A stretch of DNA of 64,000 bases from Enterococcus sp. DIV0212c (GTDB lineage: Bacteria > Bacillota > Bacilli > Lactobacillales > Enterococcaceae). The DNA lies in the NCBI RefSeq assembly GCF_017377505.1, contig NZ_JAFREN010000004.1, positions 124,001-188,000 on the forward strand, read 5' to 3'. Within the stretch, counting starts at the first letter, position 1, and every line of letters begins with the position of its first letter. Both the position numbers and the translations under genes were made by a program. Below the pieces are notes generated by a model. That model ran no database searches, had not been told where the DNA came from, and worked only from the letters and a program-made list of their open reading frames with translations. Positions 56,848-64,000 of the stretch are shown piece by piece.

Positions 56848-58205
56848 TGGATGTTGGACTGCTCTTTCAAATGCTTCTAGCCGTTATCAGTGCGATTGTT
56901 TTATATACATTTATCGGATTTGTACCGGGGACAGATGAAACGTCTGTTTTGATGCCTGTTACGTTAGCGATAGTTTTAGCAGGTGTTCAGCCAATTGTTG
57001 TGCTGACGTTCTTTATTTCAGCAATCATTACTTTAAATTTAATGAATGCTATTCCCACAGCTTTGGTAGGCTTGCCTGGCGGCGTGATGTCGACACCGAT
57101 GATTGAGCACGCTTTGTATCTAAAAGAACGCGGCATGGCCGCTATCAGTATAAAGAAAATGGCCACAGGATCGATCATTGGAACGACCGTTGCCATACCT
57201 GTAAGTTTGCTTTTAGCTAATATTTTGGCTCCTTTTTCTGATTCTGTAAAAGAGTATGCGCCTTTATTATTTGTTTTCGGTGCGATTTTTTTATCCTTGA
57301 TTGGTAAAAATAAGCTACTAGCTTTGATTAGTATTATTCCCCTTGGTTTGCTCTTTCAAGGACTGCGTTATCTTTATTGGGGCATTGGAGCTGTGCCTCA
57401 GGAAAAAAACGTAACTATTTCGTTTTTCCTAGGGATCACGATTGGTCCGTTACTTGTGTCTTTATTAAGCTTATTGAACAAACAAAACCGAGATGCTTTA
57501 CCTCGTCATGAAGTAAAAAAAATCACGTTAGACAAGATAGATGAAAAACAAGTGATATTACATCCTTTTCAAATAATTACAAAAAAAGAAGCTGGTACCA
57601 GTGCCGTTGTTTCGTTCCTTTCAAACTTCCTGTTCTTTTTGAGTCCAGTTGGTTTAACAATTTTATTTGGTGAAGCTGTAGCAAATAGAGAAAAAGATCC
57701 TGTGAAAAAAGCGAGTATGGCGATTACTTCAATGAGTGCATTAACTCATGCAACTTATCTATCAGGTGTAATCATCCCACTGATAGCATTAGGAATTCCA
57801 TTATCACCGGTAGCAGTGGGTCCAGCTAATGCCTTGTTCAATGCACCACCTGTTTTTACATTAGATCATAACCTTCATCATCTATTAAGTAGAGGTGAAT
57901 TTGTTTTTGCGATTCTATTTGCTGGGGTTTTAGCTTCTGTTATTACTTATTTTATTGCAATGAAATATGCCCGTCAGATGACAGGTTTTGTCTTAAAAAA
58001 AATACCTCATGAAGCGATATTAGGTTTGTTTATTGGGTTTATTTTATTGTTAGCTTATATGGATGCTGGTTTGATCAATATATTTGGGGTTTTGCTGGTA
58101 GGAATCGTTTGTGGTACTCTTAATAAGATGGGCGTAAATTATGGCGTTCAATTTATGATTCTGTATGCGGCACCTTGGATCACCACGCATTTGATACTTA
58201 AATAA
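56847..58205 (+). CDS. TctA-family tripartite tricarboxylate-type permease
   Basis: 452 aa with about 11-12 helices. Family features are FIGFVPGTDETSVLMP near the start (GxxPG-x-G-like), AIPTALVGLPGGVMSTPMIEHA, and LSPVAVGPANALFNAPPVFTL. It should be the large membrane subunit of a carboxylate transporter. No TctC binding protein is nearby, which is unusual. The start is the ATG overlapping the small upstream gene. The mevalonate genes begin 16 bp later, so they may be co-transcribed. Confidence 0.75.
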   Translation: MDVGLLFQMLLAVISAIVLYTFIGFVPGTDETSVLMPVTLAIVLAGVQPIVVLTFFISAIITLNLMNAIPTALVGLPGGVMSTPMIEHALYLKERGMAAISIKKMATGSIIGTTVAIPVSLLLANILAPFSDSVKEYAPLLFVFGAIFLSLIGKNKLLALISIIPLGLLFQGLRYLYWGIGAVPQEKNVTISFFLGITIGPLLVSLLSLLNKQNRDALPRHEVKKITLDKIDEKQVILHPFQIITKKEAGTSAVVSFLSNFLFFLSPVGLTILFGEAVANREKDPVKKASMAITSMSALTHATYLSGVIIPLIALGIPLSPVAVGPANALFNAPPVFTLDHNLHHLLSRGEFVFAILFAGVLASVITYFIAMKYARQMTGFVLKKIPHEAILGLFIGFILLLAYMDAGLINIFGVLLVGIVCGTLNKMGVNYGVQFMILYAAPWITTHLILK

Positions 58206-58221
58206 AGGACTGTTTATTAAA

Positions 58222-59166
58222 ATGAATAAAGAACAAATTGGCCATGGGCAAGCCTCTGGAAAAATTATATTGATGGGTGAACATTCTGTTGTTTATGGGG
58301 AACCTGCAATTGCTTTTCCTTTTCAAGAGACGTATATTTCAACAAAAGTCGAACCTGACACTACTATGATAGTAGATTGTCATTATTTTTCGGGAAAACT
58401 TTCAGAAGTTCCTGCGCAATTAAAAAGTGTAAAAGAAGTCATCGTTCAAACCTTGACCGCTCTTCATCATGAAACGGCAACCCTAAAAATTACTATTACT
58501 AGCACGATCCCAGCAGAGCGCGGCATGGGTTCAAGTGCAGCAGTTGCAGTTTCGATCGTGCGTGCATTGTTTGATTACTTTGATATTCCATGTACATCAG
58601 AAGACTTACTTCCGCTAGTCAATGGTGCCGAAAAAATTGCTCACGGCAATCCCAGCGGCATCGATGCGGCTGCGACAACTGGAAATGAACCCTTATATTT
58701 TATAAAAGGTCATCCATTAGAATCATTCCCAATGAATGTTTCCAATGCTTTTTTGATCGTGGCAGACACTGGCATTAAAGGTCAAACAAGAGCGGCAGTT
58801 AGCGATGTAGCGCATCTCTTTGAGCAAAACAAACAAGAAATTTCACAGCATATCACTGAGTTAGGGCACTTGACTAAATGTGCAAAACAAGCTATTTTAG
58901 CAGATGATGTTCATACTTTAGGAAAAGTCATGAATCAAGCACACGTTCAGCTTCAAGCGTTGACCGTCAGTAATGACCAATTAGACCAATTAGTCACTAC
59001 CGCTCGTGAAAACGGCGCTTTAGGAGCAAAATTAACAGGTGGTGGCCGCGGCGGTTGTATGATCGCCTTAGCTGACTCTAAGGAACAAGCTGAAAAAATC
59101 GCTGCATCCATAGAAACAGCTGGTGCTGTAGCAACTTGGATTCAATCATTAGGAGTGAAAAATTAA
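58222..59166 (+). CDS. mvaK1: Mevalonate kinase
   Basis: ATP + mevalonate to 5-phosphomevalonate. A GHMP kinase of 314 aa: N-terminal GKIILMGEHSVVYG, ATP loop PAERGMGSSAAVAVS, catalytic Asp in NPSGIDAAAT, and the last motif KLTGGGRGGCMIAL. First of four consecutive genes for IPP synthesis in the order K1-D-K2-fni, the usual streptococcal/enterococcal arrangement. Confidence 0.97.
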   Translation: MNKEQIGHGQASGKIILMGEHSVVYGEPAIAFPFQETYISTKVEPDTTMIVDCHYFSGKLSEVPAQLKSVKEVIVQTLTALHHETATLKITITSTIPAERGMGSSAAVAVSIVRALFDYFDIPCTSEDLLPLVNGAEKIAHGNPSGIDAAATTGNEPLYFIKGHPLESFPMNVSNAFLIVADTGIKGQTRAAVSDVAHLFEQNKQEISQHITELGHLTKCAKQAILADDVHTLGKVMNQAHVQLQALTVSNDQLDQLVTTARENGALGAKLTGGGRGGCMIALADSKEQAEKIAASIETAGAVATWIQSLGVKN

Positions 59167-60164
59167 TGTACGTTGGAAAAGCGCGAGCTTATACAAATAT
59201 TGCTTTGATCAAATATTGGGGCAAAAAAGATGAACACTTGATAATACCAATGAACAGCAGTCTTTCGTTGACATTAGATGCTTTTTATACAGAAACTAGT
59301 GTTTCTTTCGATGAAACACTAACTGAAGATACATTCTTTTTAGATGGAAAAAAACAAGATCCTAAGCAAACAGCCAAAATTTCCAACTTCTTAGACCTTG
59401 TACGTCAACAACAAAATCTATCACTATTCGCTAAAGTCGACAGTCGAAATTTTGTACCAACAGCAGCAGGGCTTGCTTCTTCTGCTAGCGGTTTGGCGGC
59501 TCTAGCTGGAGCATGTAGCGAAGCGTTAGATTTACAGTTAACTGAAACAGAGTTATCTCGTTTAGCTAGACGCGGCTCTGGATCTGCTTGCCGCAGTATT
59601 TTTGGCGGATTTGCTGAATGGCAAAAAGGCAACTCTGATAAGAACTCTTTTGCTCAACCTATTCCTTCTGATAAGTGGGAAGAAGAATTAGCAATGTTGT
59701 TCGTTTTAGTCGATGATGGCGTCAAAGATATTTCTAGTCGTGATGGGATGAAACGAACTGTTGAAACATCAAGTTTTTATTCTGGTTGGCTCGAAAACGT
59801 CGAACCCGATCTAGTAACAGCTAAACAAGCAATCAAAGAAAAAGATTTTAATAAATTAGGTCAAGTCACTGAAGCAAATGGCTTACGCATGCATGGAACA
59901 ACGTTAGCTGCTGTACCGCCGTTTACTTATTGGTCACCTGAGAGTTTGAAAGTTATGCAATTAGTACGCGCAGCTCGCAAGCAAGGTCTGCCATGTTATT
60001 TCACGATGGACGCCGGTCCAAATGTTAAAATTTTAGTAGAAAAGAAAAATTTGGCTGCTTTAAAGAATTTTTTAGCAGATCATTTTTCTGAGCAACAGCT
60101 GATTTCAGCTTTTGCAGGACCAGGAATAAAGAGAATTCCTGTAGAAAGGTCGGAAGAATTATGA
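59166..60164 (+). CDS. mvaD: Diphosphomevalonate decarboxylase
   Basis: ATP-dependent decarboxylation of diphosphomevalonate to isopentenyl diphosphate. 332 aa: NIALIKYWGKKDE at the start, VPTAAGLASSASGLAAL phosphate loop, RRGSGSACRSIFGG, and a C-terminal MDAGPNVKIL. The start ATG at 59166 overlaps the mvaK1 stop by one base (TAATG). Confidence 0.97.
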   Translation: MYVGKARAYTNIALIKYWGKKDEHLIIPMNSSLSLTLDAFYTETSVSFDETLTEDTFFLDGKKQDPKQTAKISNFLDLVRQQQNLSLFAKVDSRNFVPTAAGLASSASGLAALAGACSEALDLQLTETELSRLARRGSGSACRSIFGGFAEWQKGNSDKNSFAQPIPSDKWEEELAMLFVLVDDGVKDISSRDGMKRTVETSSFYSGWLENVEPDLVTAKQAIKEKDFNKLGQVTEANGLRMHGTTLAAVPPFTYWSPESLKVMQLVRAARKQGLPCYFTMDAGPNVKILVEKKNLAALKNFLADHFSEQQLISAFAGPGIKRIPVERSEEL

Positions 60165-61258
60165 TAGAAGTTTCCACACCAGGTAAACTGTTTATTGCTG
60201 GTGAATATGCCGTTGTTGAACCAGGACATCCGGCAATCATCGTTGCAGTGGATCAATTTGTAACAGTTACTCTTGAAACAGCGGAAAACGTTGGTAGTAT
60301 TCAATCTGCTCAATACAGCTCCCTACCTGTACGCTGGACGAGAAGAAATAACGAATTGGTATTAGATATTCGGGAAAATCCTTTTCATTATGTACTAGCA
60401 GCGATTCGTTTAACTGAAAAATATGCGCAAGAGCAACATAAAGAACTATCTTTTTATCATTTGAAAGTAACTAGCGAGCTAGACAGCTCTAATGGAAGGA
60501 AATATGGTTTAGGCTCTAGCGGTGCTGTAACTGTGGCAACTGTAAAGGCGTTGAGCCTTTTTTATGAGTTAGAATTGACTGAAGAAGAAATATTCAAACT
60601 TTCTGCCCTTGCACATTTGGAAGTTCAAGGAAATGGCTCTTGCGGTGATATTGCTGCAAGTTGCTATGGCGGCTGGATCGCTTTTTCAACGTTTGATCAT
60701 CAATGGGTCAATGAGCAATCACAAAAACAAACGTTGACAGCTTTACTTCAAGCAACTTGGCCAAAGCTAATGATTCACCCCTTAAATGTGCCGAAAAAAT
60801 TACGTTTATTGATTGGTTGGACTGGCAGCCCTGCATCTACTTCTGATTTAGTCGATCAAGTCCATCAATCAAAAGAAGATCAAGAAACAGCCTACCAACA
60901 ATTTCTAGATGACAGCAAAGCTTGTGTAGAAACGATGATCTCAGGCTTCCATTCAGAAAATATCTCGTTGATCCAAGCACAAATACGAAAAAACCGAAAA
61001 TTACTCCAACAATTAACATTGATCACAGGCGTTACGATCGAAACTCCGGCCCTAAAAAAATTATGTAATTTAGCTCAAACCTGCGGAGGTGCTGCTAAAT
61101 CCTCTGGCGCAGGCGGCGGCGATTGCGGAATCGTCTTATTCAAACAAAAATCTGGTATTTTGCCTTTAATGAGCTCTTGGGAAAAAGAAGGTATCACTCC
61201 TTTGCCATTACATGTATATTTTTACGGAAAGCAGGAACAAGATGAATCGAAAAGATGA
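60161..61258 (+). CDS. mvaK2: Phosphomevalonate kinase
   Basis: Phosphomevalonate to diphosphomevalonate. A GHMP kinase of 365 aa: [23 protein letters not shown] loop [29 protein letters not shown] and [14 protein letters not shown]. It overlaps mvaD by 4 bp (ATGA). Confidence 0.97.
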   Translation: MIEVSTPGKLFIAGEYAVVEPGHPAIIVAVDQFVTVTLETAENVGSIQSAQYSSLPVRWTRRNNELVLDIRENPFHYVLAAIRLTEKYAQEQHKELSFYHLKVTSELDSSNGRKYGLGSSGAVTVATVKALSLFYELELTEEEIFKLSALAHLEVQGNGSCGDIAASCYGGWIAFSTFDHQWVNEQSQKQTLTALLQATWPKLMIHPLNVPKKLRLLIGWTGSPASTSDLVDQVHQSKEDQETAYQQFLDDSKACVETMISGFHSENISLIQAQIRKNRKLLQQLTLITGVTIETPALKKLCNLAQTCGGAAKSSGAGGGDCGIVLFKQKSGILPLMSSWEKEGITPLPLHVYFYGKQEQDESKR

Positions 61259-62291
61259 ACATATTTCTTTAGCAAAAGCCTTTCATAAAGAAAAAGCCAA
61301 TGATTTTGATCAAATCCGTTTTGTCCATCATTCCTTTTCAGAAACAACAATGGACGAAGTCAATATTTCAACTTCTTTTCTTGATTTTTCCCTCAAACAA
61401 CCGTTTTATATCAATGCAATGACTGGTGGTAGTGAACGGGCAAAGGAAATCAATCAGCAATTAGGTATCATCGCTAGAGAAACTGGTGTGATGGTAGCGA
61501 CTGGTTCGGTCAATGCTGCGTTGAAAGATCCTGAGTTAGCTGAAACTTATCAAATCATGCGCAAGGAAAACCCTAACGGTGTGATTTTGGCAAATATCGG
61601 CGCTGGACTTTCTTTAGAAGAAGCGAAACGAGCTGTTGATCTTTTCCAAGCTGATGGACTGCAAATTCATGTCAATGTTCCACAAGAATTGGTGATGCCT
61701 GAAGGAGATCGTGATTTTCATGGTTGGTTAGATAATATTGAGGATATTGTTTCTCATCTATCTGTTCCAGTTATTGTGAAAGAAGTTGGTTTTGGTATGA
61801 GCAGTGAAACGATCGAACAATTAGTTTGGCGAGGTGTGAAAGCGGTCGATGTCAGTGGTCAAGGTGGAACCAGTTTTACTCAAATTGAAAATGCCCGTCG
61901 TAAGAAAAGAGAACTGGGATTTTTAACTGATTGGGGACAATCAACGGTTCTTTCACTTTTAGAATCAATGAATTGGCAACGTGATCTTGCGGTTTTAGCC
62001 TCTGGCGGTGTGCAACAATCCTTAGATATTGTCAAAGCACTCAGCTTAGGAGCTAAAAGCGTTGGTGTGGCAGGAACTATTTTAAATCAACTGATGACAA
62101 ATGGTCTAGATGAAACGATCGAACTTGTTCAGCAATGGGAAAATGAACTTAAAATGTTGTATACATTACTCGGGAAGAAGACAACTGCCGAACTTACAAC
62201 TACTGATATTGTTTTTTCTGGTGAGATCATTCATTGGTGTGAAAGTCGTGGGATAGCTTATCAGCCGTTTGCGAAGAGAAGCGACAATTAA
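61242..62291 (+). CDS. fni: Isopentenyl-diphosphate delta-isomerase, type 2
   Basis: FMN- and NADPH-dependent isomerisation of IPP to DMAPP. 349 aa: [53 protein letters not shown], and FMN-phosphate loop [15 protein letters not shown] with [15 protein letters not shown]. The start is placed at 61242, inside the end of mvaK2 (17-bp overlap), with GGAAAG/AGGAAC upstream. Confidence 0.96.
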   Translation: MNRKDEHISLAKAFHKEKANDFDQIRFVHHSFSETTMDEVNISTSFLDFSLKQPFYINAMTGGSERAKEINQQLGIIARETGVMVATGSVNAALKDPELAETYQIMRKENPNGVILANIGAGLSLEEAKRAVDLFQADGLQIHVNVPQELVMPEGDRDFHGWLDNIEDIVSHLSVPVIVKEVGFGMSSETIEQLVWRGVKAVDVSGQGGTSFTQIENARRKKRELGFLTDWGQSTVLSLLESMNWQRDLAVLASGGVQQSLDIVKALSLGAKSVGVAGTILNQLMTNGLDETIELVQQWENELKMLYTLLGKKTTAELTTTDIVFSGEIIHWCESRGIAYQPFAKRSDN

Positions 62292-62336
62292 ATACCTACT
62301 GAATCTAATTGGAGAACTTAAATTAGATATAAGTAT

Positions 62337-62395
62337 AAAATAAGATATCCATGCATCCTTTATTTTCAACGAAGAATGCATGAATATCTTATTTT
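62337..62395 (+). terminator. Terminator of the mevalonate operon
   Basis: Long arms (62337-62356 and 62376-62395) with one mismatch are flanked by A/T runs. It also insulates the convergent ABC genes. Confidence 0.85.
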
Positions 62396-62478
62396 ATTAA
62401 AACATTGCTTACCATTTAACTTTATAGAGGAAGCAATTAGAGCTACCTTTAGAGTAAACTTGAATAAACAGTAAAAAA

Positions 62479-63084
62479 TTATAATTTATTCAAATTAATT
62501 ACTCTATCAAAATATTTAATAAACTCATGATTATGTGTAACTACTAAAACAATTTTTCCTTGCTTACTTAAATTTTTTAAAACTTGCATAACAAATTCAC
62601 CATTTTTATTATCTAAAGATGCCGTTGGTTCATCTGCAAAAATTATTTTAGGATCTTTTAATAACAATCTGACAAGCGCTACTCTTTGTTGTTCACCACC
62701 ACTTAACTTATAGACTTTTGAATGTAACAATTCTTCTATACCTTGCTTTTTCAATAGTGATATCATTTTTTTTTCATCATTAGAAACTATTTCTAAATTA
62801 TTTTTAACCGTCTCATTCTCAATTAAAGCAAAGTTCTGGAATAAAAAGCCAGCTTCATTTTTAAAAAAATTCTTCTTATTTTTTTTTGAAATTATATCAC
62901 CTTTAAAAACAATAGAACCATGGGTTAACTCCTCCAATTGACCTATACAATTTAACAAAGTCGTTTTCCCACAGCCACTGTCTCCAACTATTCCAATCAT
63001 TGTCCCACTTTCAACCGTAAAAGATAAATTTTCAAAGATGTATTTATCCTTATATTTTTTGCCTATATTATTCACTCTAAGCAT
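62479..63084 (-). CDS. ABC transporter ATPase of a bacteriocin-associated system
   Basis: 201 aa. Walker A GIVGDSGCGKTTLLNC, Q-loop FLFQNFALIENETV, signature LSGGEQQRVALVRLL, Walker B IIFADEPTASLDN and H-loop VVTHNH are in the MacB/LolD-type order. It follows the membrane-protein gene by 9 bp. Together they resemble the ATPase plus DUF1430 permease pairs found with lactococcin-972-like bacteriocins, where they serve in export or immunity. Confidence 0.85.
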   Translation of the reverse strand: MLRVNNIGKKYKDKYIFENLSFTVESGTMIGIVGDSGCGKTTLLNCIGQLEELTHGSIVFKGDIISKKNKKNFFKNEAGFLFQNFALIENETVKNNLEIVSNDEKKMISLLKKQGIEELLHSKVYKLSGGEQQRVALVRLLLKDPKIIFADEPTASLDNKNGEFVMQVLKNLSKQGKIVLVVTHNHEFIKYFDRVINLNKL

Positions 63085-63093
63085 AATCGTTTT

Positions 63094-64000
63094 TTAATTC
63101 TCCTTTTTTATACTATCTAATCGTTTAAATTTTTCTGAAATAATTATTGTAAAGATCAATAATATTGTCTCAAAAACTAACGAACCACCCGCAATAAGAA
63201 GATATTGTACGTTCATGCTAGATAATACTGCAAGTACGCCAGCAGATACCAACAAGATAGTAAGGCAATACAAATAATGTCTTACAAAAAAATTCACACC
63301 AAATATATACTGTAAAAACAATCTTTTTTTATTCAATTCTATATATGATACACTGATGTAAAATTCAATTAGAATGAAGATGATAAATAAAATAAATAGT
63401 GACATAATTTTTAGCGAGTACTCATTTCTATTTTTCTTCAGCATATTCATTGCAGTGTCCTTAGCTGAAATCAGCCCAAAAAACTCTTCTTCTAAGTTAT
63501 TTTTTTCAATAAACTGATTGACTTTCGTTTCATTTGAAAATAAGTAATGCCCTTGAGATATATTAGCTATCAAATTCCCCACATTAGGACCTATTGTGTT
63601 TAGAGAGACAATCAATATAATTGGATTTTTCGATAGACTATATTCAGGATACTCTGCATTAAAATTAAAGATTTGTTGATTTGATTTAATGTACATAATC
63701 TCTAGATTTCCTTTAAACTTACTTGCTGACTCATCGTATAAATTTTGGTAAAGTGATAGTACCTCTCCAACTTCTTGTTCAATTTTTTTTCTTTGGGCTT
63801 TCTCATTCATAGGAATTAAAACATAAAATTTATCGTCAGCGAGTTGTTCAATTTTTTTACCTGAATCATCAATAATGGAGACTGTTTCTAGAAAATTATG
63901 GTTTATAGTCATAAATGGAACAGAATCAATGTAGAGTGTACTTCCACCTAGTTCATTTAAAAAATGTTCATTGTTTACAGACAATATTGCACCATTTTTT
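63094..64000 (-). CDS. Bacteriocin-associated integral membrane protein (DUF1430-like), partial
   Basis: The C-terminal part of a larger permease; the frame is open to the right window edge, and the first start-like codon (TTG 63984) is probably internal. A large outside domain is followed by LISAKDTAMNMLKKNRNEYSLKIMSLFILFIIFILIEFYI and three more helices at the end. This matches the pattern of the roughly 680-aa bacteriocin-associated integral membrane family. It works with the ATPase downstream. The bacteriocin gene, if present, would lie beyond the edge. Confidence 0.65.
   Translation of the reverse strand, partial: KNGAILSVNNEHFLNELGGSTLYIDSVPFMTINHNFLETVSIIDDSGKKIEQLADDKFYVLIPMNEKAQRKKIEQEVGEVLSLYQNLYDESASKFKGNLEIMYIKSNQQIFNFNAEYPEYSLSKNPIILIVSLNTIGPNVGNLIANISQGHYLFSNETKVNQFIEKNNLEEEFFGLISAKDTAMNMLKKNRNEYSLKIMSLFILFIIFILIEFYISVSYIELNKKRLFLQYIFGVNFFVRHYLYCLTILLVSAGVLAVLSSMNVQYLLIAGGSLVFETILLIFTIIISEKFKRLDSIKKEN

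Overview
The window looks like a chromosomal segment of a low-GC, lactic-acid Firmicute, most likely an Enterococcus. It carries the mevalonate route to isopentenyl diphosphate (mvaK1-mvaD-mvaK2-fni), an infC-rpmI-rplT operon with an L20-type leader, an oppABCDF peptide-uptake operon, a fumarase/malic-enzyme pair and a Bce-type two-component system. From memory this gene order resembles the infC-opp-mva neighbourhood of Enterococcus faecalis. I cannot name the species.

Layout. 1-9.6 kb: housekeeping and transport (GNAT, lipoprotein, metG, fumC-maeE, amino-acid permease, GRP-type sugar transporter). 9.8-11.5 kb: Bce-like sensor kinase and regulator with no transporter beside them. 11.6-21.3 kb: small accessory genes (ABM monooxygenase, MepB-like, secreted LRR protein, LysR plus YeiH-type exporter, PsiE, a frameshifted traX, orphan PTS IIC, CPBP protease). 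21.5-42.2 kb: a composite genomic island at the 3' end of rplT. A 195-bp direct repeat (24143-24337 and 42014-42208) contains an integrase C-terminal remnant, the rplT terminator and the last codons of rplT. A weaker third att-like copy lies at about 21462-21511, which implies two tandem elements. The first carries a MerR regulator, GNAT and hydrolase. The second carries an unusual biosynthetic cluster.

The cluster (25.7-41.0 kb) is a 12-gene leftward operon plus two flanking genes. It encodes the route from GTP to 7-carboxy-7-deazaguanine (FolE, QueD, QueE), a QueC-like ATP pyrophosphatase fused to an acyl/peptidyl carrier domain, a complete L-2,3-diaminopropionate module (SbnI-like serine kinase, SbnA-like and SbnB-like enzymes), an alanine-racemase-like enzyme, a stand-alone adenylation enzyme, a NodU/TobZ-type O-carbamoyltransferase, a GT2 glycosyltransferase and an ABC exporter. 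Two distantly related BtrH-like proteins flank it. There is no queF, queG or tgt, so this is not tRNA queuosine synthesis. The inferred product is an exported, carbamoylated and probably glycosylated deazaguanine-diaminopropionate conjugate. A decayed second copy of the queC-carrier gene sits beside the second BtrH-like gene.

42.2-54.1 kb: translation operon, a secreted protein, two HAD phosphatases, then the opp operon. Immediately downstream of oppF lies a TnpB relative that has lost two of three RuvC catalytic acids. It is followed by a plausible guide RNA whose guide partly matches a TTTAA-flanked site just downstream of the oppA promoter. This fits a TldR, a nuclease-dead RNA-guided repressor of the oligopeptide transporter. 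54.2-64 kb: a tandem pair of structured 122-bp repeats, a FUSC-family protein, a pentapeptide-repeat protein, a TctA-type permease, the mevalonate operon and, at the edge, part of a bacteriocin-associated ABC system.
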